From NCBI GenBank assembly GCA_947069175.1, contig CAMTDV010000003.1, positions 46,649,194 to 46,713,193 on the forward strand: a DNA stretch of 64,000 bases, in the 5' to 3' direction. Each line of letters begins with the position of its first letter. Within the stretch, counting starts at the first letter, position 1. The position numbers were made by a program, and so were the translations under genes. The notes under the pieces were generated by a model. That model did not search any database, was not told the origin of the DNA, and saw only the letters and a program-made list of their open reading frames with translations. Below, piece after piece: positions 11,590 through 21,689 of this stretch. Origin of the DNA: Scalesia atractyloides (Eukaryota; Streptophyta; Magnoliopsida; Asterales; Asteraceae).

Positions 11590-12780
11590 TATTCAGAATT
11601 CCTCATCCCATTGAGTTCGACTAGATGTTAAAAACGAGCAATGTCAAATGCTTTTGTGTAAAGATCTGCCTAGTGTGTCGACTCTATGTAGTTCAATCAA
11701 TTTCTTTTAAGCACAATCCCGTATAAAAAGATGACGAATGTCAATATGTTTCGTGCGACTGTGTTTTACAGGATTGTTTGTGATTGAAATAGTGGCATTA
11801 TTGTCTATCATAATAGGAGTACGAGTGAAATTCAAACCGTAATCACGCATCTACCCGCAACAATATATTCAGCTTCACACGTAGAGGTAGACACGCAAGA
11901 CTACTTCTTGCATTGCCATGGCACGATCCTCTCTCCTAAGAACTGACAACCACCTGTGGTAGACTTTCTGGTAGAATTACATCCTCTAAAGTCCGAATCA
12001 GTGAAAGCAACAAACTTCAAATCACTAGCAGCTGGATACCATAACCCAAGTTTAGGTTTCCCCTTCAAGTAACGAAGAATCCGCTTCACCGCTTTCATAT
12101 GTGACTCTTTTGGATTCGCTTGATATCCATTTATGCTCCTTACGTTCACTGGACTGAAAAGATCCATATGAAGTAATTCATAAGGGGCATCTATGGAATT
12201 TACTGTTTTGGACTTGTGAGGTTTCTTATGTTGTTTTCCCTTTTGACATGGAAGACATTTATCTTCCACATGAAACCTTTGCACTGGCACCCCTTCCACT
12301 AAACCGTTTTTAATAATATAATTCATTTTTCGGTAGTGGATGTGGGCCATGCGTCTGTGCCACAACATTGACTCAGCCTCAGATGCTTTTGATAATAAAC
12401 ACGCCACCACAGAGGAAGAATCCTTAGCACCCATGTCCATGACATAAGTGTCGTTTCTCCTTGGCGCTCTCATCATTAAATCTTCAGACTTAATAAAGTG
12501 GACCGAGTGACCCTTGTCGCAGACTTGTGAAACACTCATCAGATTGTGTTTAAGTTGCTCGACATAGTTCACTTTGTCTAATGTGATCTTCCCGTTTGTA
12601 ACTTTTCCTCGACCCGTAATGTGCCCTCCTTTAGCACCTGCAAAATTCACATAACCTCCATCTATGTTTTCAAACTTAGTGAACAACCTCGCACCCCCCA
12701 TCATGTGCCTGAAGCAACCACTATCAACATACCAGAAGTTGATAATCCTCCTTAGCAGCTCCTGCATAACCCAACAAAAA
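11590..12780 (-). pseudogene. pol: Deleted Pol of element D (protease, pre-integrase and RNase H fused)
   Basis: Reads from the Gag/Pol stop downwards. Protease comes first, with WYVDSGCFRHMMGG (the catalytic D-S-G is kept). The pre-integrase zinc domain follows, with LWHRRMAHIHYRK and CLPCQKGKQHKKPHKS. The integrase core begins at MDLFSPVNVRSING, and the frame then jumps at about 12126 to the end of the reverse transcriptase (KAVKRILRYLKGKP) and to RNase H (AFTDSDFRGC). The DDE core and the Y-x-D-D motif are both gone. Comparison with element C puts the loss at roughly 2.1 kb, and the reading frame is kept across the junction. The RNase H end (11900-11590) is broken by frameshifts. This copy could still make a protease-zinc-RNase H fusion, but cannot reverse transcribe. 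Confidence 0.88.
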
Positions 12781-15700
12781 TTAGTCAGATTGGGAGACCC
12801 AAGCCTTGATGGTCTTGGGTCTTCCAGATTCATCAACCACCGGAACATCTATCCAATATCCATCACTCCTAACTGGAGTCTTGGATCTCAGACCTGTTGA
12901 TGGAAATGGTTTTTGATTTCCACTAGGTCTATGGTCCTGAGATTTCCTATACATGTTTGGACTTTGTGACCTTTTAAAATTTTGGTTTTGATTCCATGAA
13001 TTTCGATTGTGATAATTTCTAAAGCCATTGTTATAAAAATTTCGACTACCAACATTCTAATATCGAGTTTGATAGTGACCTTGACTTCTGAAATTACTTG
13101 ATTTACCGTTAAAGTTATTCATTCTTGGTGAACTACTTCTAGGTCTTTCATACTTGCCTGATGTAGATTCAGGCTGAAATCTCTGTTGATTTCTTTGAAA
13201 ATGAGGAACTTGGTGAGTTCCTTTTTCAGCCTTATCTACGCCAACCGCAACGTGAGTTAGAAACTTTCTACTCACCATCACCAATCATTTCTAGTGATTT
13301 TTCTCTCTTTTTCTTAGTCATTTGTTCTTCATTCTTTTTGTTAGGACAATAGCTAGCTATATGTCCTTTGTTGTGACATTTGAAGCACGATCTTCTACCC
13401 AAAGACTTCTTAATTGAAGTCTCTTGTTTAGATTCATCAGGTGACGATGATAATGATGCCCAAAGACTTCTCATTTCTGATTTTTTTTGTGTTTTTATTT
13501 TTAGCAAACTGAACATTTGACTCTCTTTCAATAATAGTGGTCTCTTCTTTCATATCATTCCCTTTAACAAAATCAACTTTTTTAACAAAAAAAGCTTTTT
13601 ATTCTTAGGGTGTGCATTCTTTGTTTTCAAAACCATTTCCCTGTTATTATCCTTCTTGGCATGTTCAGATACATCAACATTCCCTGAGGTGGAACTACTA
13701 GGTGTAGTTGACACATAGTCTGTTAGCTCTTATTCGTCTTGCAATAAAGAATATTCATGACCAAGAGGTGGTGGAACTTCATTGAAACCTTTGAAGCCCA
13801 CACTTGTCTTGTCATTACTTTTCTTCAAGCCATTCATCATGTGTTTCATAACAAAATATGAATCTCTTAATTGATTCAATTTCTTTTCAAGTTCACAAAT
13901 TTTCAGTTGTGCTTCTGACAACTCTTTGAGTTTTTCATAAATCTCTTTTATAATTTGAAGTTTTTCATTTAGTTTACAGGTTAAAATATTGATTTCTTCT
14001 TCATAACCCTTAATTTTCTTCAAATATAATGAGTCATTTCTTTGTACCAAAATTTTTTATTCTTTTACGCTCAAGAGCTCATTTACCAGACTTTGGTTTT
14101 GTTTCGTTAACCTGTCAACTTCACTTTGCAGTTCACGACATTTTAAGCAAACAGAACTACTAGAGTTAATTTGAAGGGTTATGAAGAAAAATCAATATTT
14201 TAACCTGTAAACTAAATGAAAACTTCAAATTATAAAAGGGATTTATGAAAAAGTTTGATTCTTCTATGCTGGAGAGCTCATTTACCAGACTTTGGTTTTG
14301 TTTTGTTAACCTGTCAACATCACTATACAGTTCACAACATTTTAAGTAAACAGAACTACCAGAGTTAGAATGTACCTCTCCTGTTGATTTACTTAGATTA
14401 GCTATGAAAGCAGCAAAATCTGCAGCCATCTTCTTATCTACAGCATTCTGTTCTACATCAGATTTCATGTTTTTAGTCGTCTGATCATCATCAACTTTTC
14501 AGCTACAGTCTCTTGCTCTACCTCAGCATCAGCCTTTACTTCTGCAACATCAACTAGGGCTATCTCAGCCATGAAAGCCTGTGTGGCATTGTCATCACCT
14601 TCTAGATGAACACTCTAATCATAAGAACCTTCTCTAATAGTAGATATCAAGTCTTTTGAACCAGTGTTAATTGATGCATTCCTATTGCTTGATCCATGAC
14701 CAGGTGAATCTTGAAAAGATGAGTTAAAACGAGATTCAGTCTTAGGTCGTTGACATTCTCTAGCAAAGTGTCCGTAATTTTGACAATTGTAACACCTCAC
14801 TTTAGACTTGTCAAAACCTACATTCTTTCCAACGAACTTTCTGCCCGTCCTATTCATGAACCTCTTCACTCTTCTAGAGATCATGGCCATCGACCGTTGT
14901 AGATCCATCTCCTCTAGGTCATCAGGGTCAATCTGATCATAATCTTCATCAAAAGTAGCAAGATCAGATATTCTTCCCTAAATGTAGTTCTCGTATGAAG
15001 CTACGAATGAAGCAAGCAAGGCCAGATGTTCTTCTGCAGAGGCATAGACCTATTATTGTTGTTATCATTGCTGGATTGTTGTCTCTTTGCCCCTGATGAT
15101 CCTCCTGAAGCAGCTACAAAACATACATCACCATCAACATGTGTCACAACCAGCTCATTTTTACATGAGAGAAACGCAGTTGCTGAATCACTTGAAGCAT
15201 TGTTGGAGGACGAAGAAGGAAACCCTTTATAAATTCCCAGATCTTGAACCTGATCATATCCAGTTTCCTTCTTCTTCATGTTGAGCTCATAAGCTCTCAC
15301 TTTCCCAACAACCTCTTCCAAGTCTTTATCTTCATAGTCAGCTTAACCCTTCATAAGAATATAAATATTCCATTTGGCAGGTAAAGCATCTAGCAACTTA
15401 TCGTTTATCTCAATGTCTGTGTATCCCTTTATGTCATGATTGTCCATTTTTGACATTAGATGGTAGTATCTCGTGATGATATCTTCAAGGGACTCATTTC
15501 TCATGCCTTTAAAGACAACAAATTGCTTCTTCAGCATATTAACTTTGTTTTTCTTCACATTAGGATTGCCCTCATACCTCTTCTCCAGCGCATCCCACAT
15601 CTCCTTCGAAGTAGTATATCGTTTGAATGTATGTTTGATGCCATCAGGTAACGACATCTTTATTGCAGCTAAGGCCTTCTTCTCAGACTCATACATTCTC

Positions 15701-15944
15701 TTATCATCCTCTAACATGTTTACATAGGCAGTGACACGTTGTCTGCCTTCAAAGTCATGAGTTGGGTTTACGTACCCATATTGAATACAGATCCACATTC
15801 GTGTGTCCTGATATTCTATGAACGACTGAAGTCTATCCTTCCATGTAAGGTAATCTCTACCTTCAACATCTTTGGCGGTTTGTTAGTCGTGCCTGCCTCA
15901 TACTCCAGTCTCAACAATTCGTTCAAGTTTGACATATTCGACAT
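12781..15944 (-). pseudogene. gag: Gag of element D (degenerate, with local rearrangement)
   Basis: The start is the ATG at 15942-15944 (MSNMSNL), matching element C. The capsid domain spans about 15800-15340, with ALEKRYEGNPNVKKNKV and ITRYYHLMSKM. Knuckle 1 is CYNCQNYGHFAREC (14753-14794). A coiled-coil stretch (14050-13730) carries the 'GLKKSNDKTSVGFKG' block. Knuckle 2 is CFKCHNKGHIASYC (13346-13387). The frame ends with AWVSQSD and TAA (12781-12783), exactly at the Gag/Pol boundary. Several frameshifts are present. Between 14070 and 14370 the coding strand contains an inverted and a direct duplication (listed separately) that destroys the frame. Confidence 0.88.
13931..14368. repeat. Inverted and direct duplication inside gag of D
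   Basis: The 81-bp segment 13931-14011 recurs inverted at 14174-14252 with only a few mismatches and small indels. Next to it, the segment about 14072-14168 recurs in direct orientation at about 14274-14368. Element C has a single copy of this region (31266-31370). Confidence 0.85.
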
Positions 15945-16645
15945 TTTTACCAAACCGGCTCGCTAAAAACGTTTAAAAATTTGTCCGAAATGTGTTATTA
16001 CCAAATTGTAACGTTAGACTCGTCTCGACAATATGAATCCAATGATGTATAATGTCCAAGACCAGTTTTAGGAATTTTCATGCCTTCAAAAATCACACAA
16101 GTCTAACCGTGCAATCGGTTTGTCAAAATTGTTTATGGATCAAATTCTGTGTACGAAAACGTTTATCTCCATTTAAGTCAGCTGGTTAACTTTCACCTTT
16201 TCGAGTTCAACTCGGAACAGTCCCAATTCGGAACAGTAACTCGGATTAACAATCCGAGATGGAAATTCAGAATAGTGATCCGAGATACCAATCCGAGATG
16301 GTGATTCGGAACAGTGATTCGAGATGGTATTCCAGATGATCCGAAATCAATACCAAAAATCCGAGATTCATTGTTATGATCCAAGAGGCTTCCTAGTTTA
16401 TCTGAGATACTTCCCAATTTATTCGAAGTACACTGTTTTGATCCGAGATGATCCAAGATCAACACCAATGATCTGTGATGCACTGTTCTTATCCGAAATG
16501 CAGTTTTCTGATCCGAGATGCAAATTTCCTACTCCCAGATGCTTCACTTATGATCTGAGATGCACTCCTTATATCCGAGATCCTTGATGTTTATCCGAAA
16601 CAGCAGCAACCGAGCAAAACAAGAGCCTAATGCTCTGATACCAAT
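15945..16645 (-). promoter_or_regulatory. Leader of element D with ATCCGAGATG repeats and primer site
   Basis: 701-bp untranslated leader. Sense TGGTATCAGAGC lies two or three bases from the LTR (about 16632-16643) and pairs with initiator tRNA-Met. Between 16206 and 16600 there are roughly fifteen to twenty degenerate copies of GATCCGAGATG at irregular spacing. Element C's leader has the same motif with different spacing. Confidence 0.85.
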
Positions 16646-17124
16646 TGTAGGTCCCCTAATCCGTATTGATCTTCATAGAATCCTCTATCAAATTTAGAGT
16701 GCGGAATCCTCTAGATCAGATTATCACATAAATACGAGTAGGAACAATAATCACAATAAACCTGATCTTTATTGATTATCTATCACAACAATTACAATCA
16801 ATCTAGATCCCACGAATTCGTCCAAGCCAATCTCTCTATGAATTCTCTCTCGACTCTCTCTGAAGTGACCAACTGAGCGAACTTAACCCTAATGCAAAAC
16901 TCTGTTTATATAGAGACAGATTTGCAATTGGCTAGGGTTTAACCACATGGGATGCCAATTGGGCTAGGCCCAATTTGCTACCACTCCCTACAATGAGGAT
17001 CTAGTTTGGCCTAATCACTACAACTAACTATTACAAAACTAAACCCGCTAACCGTTTATGGTTTTACTAATTACAAGATATCCAAAGACCAAATCTAAGC
17101 TATTGTCACAAATATGCACCAACA
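16646..17124 (-). repeat. 5' LTR of element D
   Basis: 479 bp, TGTAGGTCCCCTAATCC to ATGCACCAACA on the plus strand. A TATA box is at 16905-16915 (minus strand CTCTATATAAA). It is followed by the duplication ATCAT (17125-17129). Confidence 0.92.
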
Positions 17125-17129
17125 ATCAT

Positions 17130-18668
17130 ACAACAAAATTTAAACTATTTTTGACATGTTAGACTCGTCATACGTCTTATTTAATCATACGAAACCGTAG
17201 TTATGCATACGACCCGTTAAAGTGGCGTAAACCACTTTAACAAGTCGTAATAAGTCAAAAACACTCCTAGATACTTCCAAATCAGAATGTAAGGTATTGT
17301 GAACCATATTACATGAGATCCTCCACTTTTTTGGTTTAGGAACCTTATTCTATCCATTCCTCCGATTAAGACACATTATACACTAACCTTAGTTATCTGA
17401 CATATTTGAAAACGCTTAAAACACTTGAGCTTTGTTTACAAAAGATGTCTATGCAATCCAAGTGAGTACATAGCTCCCCTCTTTTACGTTTTTTAAATGT
17501 TTTGGGGTGACTCATATGTGCTAAACTATTTTCAAGTTTTCAAAACGAGTATATGGTTTACATATAACAATATGTTTCAATAATTTAGGGAACTTGTTGG
17601 TGCGTTATCCATAACACGAATGACATTCATTAACTTTGGCCAAGTCGACAAGTAGTATGTTATGTTGCCATAGGACTGACAATCCCGTTACCAAAATTCC
17701 CGATGTTTGTGGGGAAGTTTGGGGAACGACATAAACTGTATTTTAATAAACCCTTTGATGATTTGTTAGTCGAATATTTTAATAGACCCTTTGGTGGTCT
17801 GTTAGTTGAGACGAGTCAACACATGGTTGAATGTATTCACTAAAACGACCCCAATTTACACAATTAAAACAGGATGAATGGTTTATACAAAACAAGGAAG
17901 ATTGGTTTATACATAACACGGACGATTGGTTTATAAAAAAGGATGATTGGTTTATGACACGGACGATTGGTTTATACATAGCAAGTGATTTAGATAACAA
18001 GACGAGTGTAATATGATAAGAGCATGGTGGATACGCCGCTGGTACTTCCAATATATAAATGCTCTAATTGAATTACTCATCGTAGTGTTATCCAAATCAT
18101 TTCAAATAAGGACAAATGGTTTTAGACAAGTCACGAAAGGTTTTCGATTAAAGATATATAAACCATACAAAGATTTCTTTTAAATCGATTTCTTATACGG
18201 TTTTACAAAAAAAAACACTTTTGTCAAGATTCATGGCTCAACTTTTATAGTTGGTTAAACATATTGCAATACCAAACATTTTAATACAAGTTGGGATACA
18301 AGGTTTTCACTCATCGACTCTCGTACCCAGATGAGGTATTGCAAATACTAATACAAAGCCATGAATTTGACACACAAAACCTATGTTACTCACCAGCATT
18401 ATTTATTGACCGTCTTTTTCACATATGTTTCAGGTGCTAATGTGTGACGATTATGAACTCATGCTACACGTAGGAAGGATTCGGGCCTTAGTTTACTTTA
18501 AAACTTGAAGACAATTGTTTGTATCTTGTTTGTGTTATCCAAAGACAATGTAAATTATTAATTCAATAAAACAAAACCTTGATTATCATGTGTTTGAAAC
18601 AATTCCTGTAACGTGTCTCCCTGAAGTTTCCGTCGCGGTTTGTTGTTTTACGCGGTTGGGGTTTTACA
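17130..18668 (+). repeat. 3' LTR of gypsy F, part 2
   Basis: Continuation of F's LTR after element D. The likely end is GGGGTTTTACA at 18668, giving about 2.7 kb of LTR in total. There is no ORF worth reporting. A short tandem array lies at 17872-17985. The end is inferred from the TG/CA rule and the GC-rich terminal block, because the partner LTR is not in the window. Confidence 0.6.
17872..17985. repeat. 20-24 bp tandem repeat, GGACGATTGGTTTATACA
   Basis: Five adjacent units start at 17872, 17896, 17920, 17941 and 17961. Each is built on GGA(C/T)GATTGGTTTAT with a variable tail. Confidence 0.85.
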
Positions 18669-18890
18669 ACGGGGCGTGTTTCGGGGACACGACCCCGTGT
18701 CAAAAGTGCCAGTACCATATTTTTGAGAAAATTTTCAGAAGGTAGACACAGGGGCGTGTTTGGGGACATGGACCCATGTCAAAAGTGCCAGTAACGAAAA
18801 TTTTCAAGAAGCCAGTCACGGGGGCGTGCTTAGCTTACACGGCCCCATGCTGCACTTACTGTTTTGAAGATTTTGCTTCTTGAAGCGTCT
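18669..18890. repeat. Three tandem 70-80 bp units with CACGGGGCCGTGT-like palindromes
   Basis: Units start near 18669, 18749 and 18827. Each carries a GGGGCGTG half, a spacer, an inverted partner such as GACCCCGTGTC, then AAAAGTGCCAGTA or a variant. A fourth isolated palindrome cluster is at 20049-20095. Such dyads are common in gypsy LTRs and untranslated regions, so this is probably retroelement DNA of an unassigned family. Confidence 0.7.
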
Positions 18891-19182
18891 TTTTACGTGC
18901 ATGGGGTGCTGTTTCAATAACCCTTGGGCCATTTTCCATATTTTCGCACATTTCTGTTTTCAAAACACCACATTTCATTTCATTAATTCACCATTACAGC
19001 TAGAAAAAGGAAAAAAATACAAGAAGATTAAAGTTCTAAGATAGATAGATACTTGGTAGATGCCCTATGAGTTTATTAAAACCAAACAACTCTCCCCTAG
19101 ATAAATCTATAAAAGATTAGCAAAAAACGAAACTAGTTTTCGGAAAATAAGGGCTTTAACCTATTCTCTGGGAATGCTCATT
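18891..19182. other. Unassigned DNA
   Basis: AT-rich sequence with no ORF, LTR end or repeat that I can support. Confidence 0.4.
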
Positions 19183-19632
19183 TTAGAGGTCGTTGAGCAT
19201 TTCCTCACTTTCCCTCGGGAGGAAGATGAAGGGCTTGTCATCGATATCCTCTTGTGGAAGAGGAGCGGGGTTTATCGGAACCTCAAAGTAGGCATTGATG
19301 GGAGGTTCCGGGGATATTTCGTCCCACCCATTGGGATTAATCACCTCGTTAACGATGTTCCAATCATCTTGAGGCAAGATTGGCCCCATCGGGGGCATCA
19401 CCAAGATGTTCAACCTTTGGTGAAGAAGGTTGATCTCCCTAAAGCTATTCTCCAGGGCAAGAGTAAAGTAGTTCAATCGATCTACGAGGACCTCCTCTAC
19501 CATTTTCATTTCTTTGATGGATTCTCGCAAAGCCCAAACGTAGTAGAAGAGAGTGGCTTCAAGTGAGAGCCTCCTCCCACTTCGGTTGTTCCATGAACTC
19601 GTTGAGGACGTACCACTCTCCTGACTTAACAT
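19183..19632 (-). CDS. Uncharacterised 149-residue ORF
   Basis: An open frame with an ATG start (MLSQESGTSSTSSW) and an early helical, coiled-coil-prone region (WALRESIKEMKMVEEVLVDR, then ALENSFREINLLHQRLN). A Pro-rich acidic tail follows (MPPMGPILPQDDW, PPINAYFEVPINPAPLPQED). There is no catalytic motif, signal peptide or membrane segment. It lies between gypsy-like palindromic repeats and the LTR of copia E, so it may be part of an unrecognised retroelement's non-pol ORF. I do not recognise the family. The open frame may be real or just long by chance; its composition (few rare residues, clear domain-like segments) favours a coding relic. Confidence 0.4.
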   Translation of the reverse strand: MLSQESGTSSTSSWNNRSGRRLSLEATLFYYVWALRESIKEMKMVEEVLVDRLNYFTLALENSFREINLLHQRLNILVMPPMGPILPQDDWNIVNEVINPNGWDEISPEPPINAYFEVPINPAPLPQEDIDDKPFIFLPRESEEMLNDL

Positions 19633-20319
19633 GCTAGTTAAACATGATAAACCATTAAAGTTTTGAGTTATAGAAGAGTCACATGGCCCCGCGCTGCTTC
19701 AATAGCTCTGGTATTTTAGCTCACGAACCTTTGTTTTGAGTCTAAAACTGTTTAATTTTTACTTTTTTGAACGTAAGAAACCTAAAACATTGTTGTATAA
19801 TAGTAATTTTGTAAAAATTTGAACTAAAACCATGATTTTATCTAACAATTGAAGTTGAAGCTTGAAGCTTCAATGGAGGTTTGAAGGTTGTAGAAGGAGA
19901 ACTGACTAAAAGTGGTAAAGACAAGAAGGTTTAAGGAAACCTTTTTAAGAAACTACCTTTTCAGGTATGTGTGAGAGATCAGGCAGGGTCTTGGTGTTTT
20001 AGCAATGTGTCCAAACATTCTTCTCATGACTGACTTTATAGAAAGTGATAGCACGTCGACACGGCCCCGTGTCCGGGACGCACGACCCCGTGTTGGACTT
20101 CGGATTCGTTGTTTTTTGGTATTGGGGTGAAGCTTAGAAGGTTGGTATAGTGTGTTATCTTCCATCTTCTATATTTTTGTCAGTTTTTATCATTAATTTG
20201 TTCCTTTTGTACAATTAAGCTCTTTTAATCCTGAAATCAAAAGTATACAAAGAAACACACTTTTTCCAACATTAGTACTAAAAAGGGTTGATTTTATATC
20301 GTATTTGATACAATTTATA
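19633..20319. other. Unassigned DNA before element E
   Basis: No gene seen. It contains one palindromic cluster (20049-20095, ACACGGCCCCGTGTC followed by ACGACCCCGTGT) like those at 18669-18890, so it probably continues the same repeat. Confidence 0.4.
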
Positions 20320-20642
20320 TGTTACATTAGTGTAAGGGCATAAACTTATAGGTTTATGTTTGTCTTGTATATGTTAGTCTGTGTTGGTTTAGTAGGTTAT
20401 GGGCTTGGTCGATATTATGTATGGGCGAATAGGGTTTTGGCTTGGCCTAGTTGTATTAGGTCATCCTATGTGTTATAAATAGGATGCACCTAGGTCTTGT
20501 TTGGTTGTTGATTGTTTGTATGCATGTAGTAGACAACTCACAAAGTTGTGTGCACTTTTGATCGAATACAACCACATCTTTCTTGTTATTCCGCAACTTG
20601 TTTAGGTGTTTGTGATATCATATTGTAGTTCTTGGACTTACA
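20320..20642 (+). repeat. 5' LTR of element E
   Basis: About 323 bp ending GGACTTACA at 20642, two bases before the primer site. The start is taken as TGTTACATTAG; TGTAAGGGC at 20331 is an alternative. A TATA box TTATAAATAGG lies at 20473-20483. It is unlike the LTRs of A to D in sequence. Confidence 0.72.
20473..20483 (+). promoter_or_regulatory. TATA box in LTR of element E
   Basis: TTATAAATAGG, about 160 bp before the LTR end. The position is typical of a copia LTR core promoter. Confidence 0.6.
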
Positions 20643-20644
20643 AT

Positions 20645-20656
20645 TGGTATCAGAGC
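20645..20656 (+). promoter_or_regulatory. tRNA-Met primer binding site of element E
   Basis: TGGTATCAGAGC, the exact complement of the plant initiator tRNA-Met 3' end, two bases after the LTR. Confidence 0.92.
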
Positions 20657-21689
20657 CTAATAAGTCTTTCGAAGGCTCGGCATCGGATATTGCTTGAAGT
20701 TTGAAGAAAAGGGACTGTTTCAATTTGAAGAATTCGAAGAAATAGAAAAAGTTGAATCTTGTTCTTTTAATTTGTTTTACATATTTTGTTCGACTGACAT
20801 TTTCTGTTTTCTTAGTGTTTAGCAGGTTTTTACAATTTCATTTTTTTGTCAATTTCATTGAAAATAGTTCAGAAAATTAAAATTCCAGACTTTTGTTAAG
20901 AATAGTTTATAAGTTTCTTGTAGATTTCATTAAAAAACTGGCTTTTCGATCTTTTTTGCAACACATTTGAAGGTGTTTGTAGGAATTTGGGCATATTGGT
21001 GGAAAGAAATCAATAGAATTTTGATCTCAATCTCCTGAAATTTCAATTATGTTACATTGGATAAATTCTTGTTTCCAAAATTAATTCTTTGGAGTGTATG
21101 GGACAAAAGGTTACGGGAGTTCAAGTGTACGGGATTGATTGTGCATACCAGTGTGCGTCTAAAATTACATAGTATGCTGGATTGTGGAATCACTTGTAGT
21201 GTACGAGGGCATTTACTGAGTGGGAGGCCCAAACTATTGTCGTGCGGTCCAGCTAAGTGGTGTGCGGTTTATATTCAGTGTGCAGTCTCTCTTCAATTAA
21301 GGATCATTTTGTTTGAAGTCCAATAGAGTGTGCAGCCTAACAAGGTGGTGTACGGCCCAACTCTAAGCAGTGTATGGTCCAAGAAGAAGTGTGCGACTGA
21401 AATGTTAGTGTGCATACTGTTATAATTGAAGACTGAAACTTAGGACTGTGCGGCTTAAATTAGTGACATTTGGACTGTGCGGCTTAAATTAGTGAACATT
21501 TGGACTGTGCGACTTAAATTAGTGAACCTTTGGACTGTGCGACTTTCTATTGTGGACTCTTTGGACTTTGGACTGTTCGATATAATTTGCTTAAATTGAA
21601 CTGTCTTAACTTGAAATAAAAATTGAAAAATTTGAACTATTAAATGAAATTTGTTCTTCAATTATTACTTACAGTTTGATTTATCAGCA
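20657..21689 (+). promoter_or_regulatory. Leader of element E with TGTGCGG motifs
   Basis: About 1 kb untranslated. From 21110 to 21550 the motif GTGTGCGG or TGTGCGGTCC and variants recurs many times, ending in a regular 30-bp tandem array (21443-21545). A possible 3' splice site (TTACTTACAG) lies just before the gag start, but no donor was identified. Confidence 0.75.
21443..21545 (+). repeat. 30-bp tandem repeat in leader of E
   Basis: Units start at 21443, 21472, 21502 and 21532 (the last partial). Each begins GGACTGTGCG(G/A)CTTAAAT and continues with TAGTGAACATTT. Confidence 0.92.

Larger units (their letters stand above)
9602..17124 (-). mobile_element. Copia element D, complete with internal deletion
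   Basis: 7,523 bp with two LTRs of 480 and 479 bp, primer site, leader, gag, a shortened pol and polypurine tract, flanked by a perfect 5-bp duplication ATCAT. It belongs to the same family as element C. About 2 kb of pol (integrase core to reverse transcriptase) is missing through a clean in-frame junction, so D could not move on its own. Its LTRs differ more from each other than those of C do, so it is the older insertion. Confidence 0.93.

Noticed and set aside
16206..16600. Repeat-spacer pattern that might suggest a CRISPR array (also 48357-48790)
   Set aside because: Repeats are about 10 bp, degenerate and irregularly spaced, in the leader of a plant retrotransposon with no cas genes.
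17779..18051. Minus-strand ORF with INQSSFFINQSS repeats (and its plus-strand partner)
   Set aside because: Produced by the 20-24 bp tandem repeat within the LTR of gypsy F; no start context or homology.
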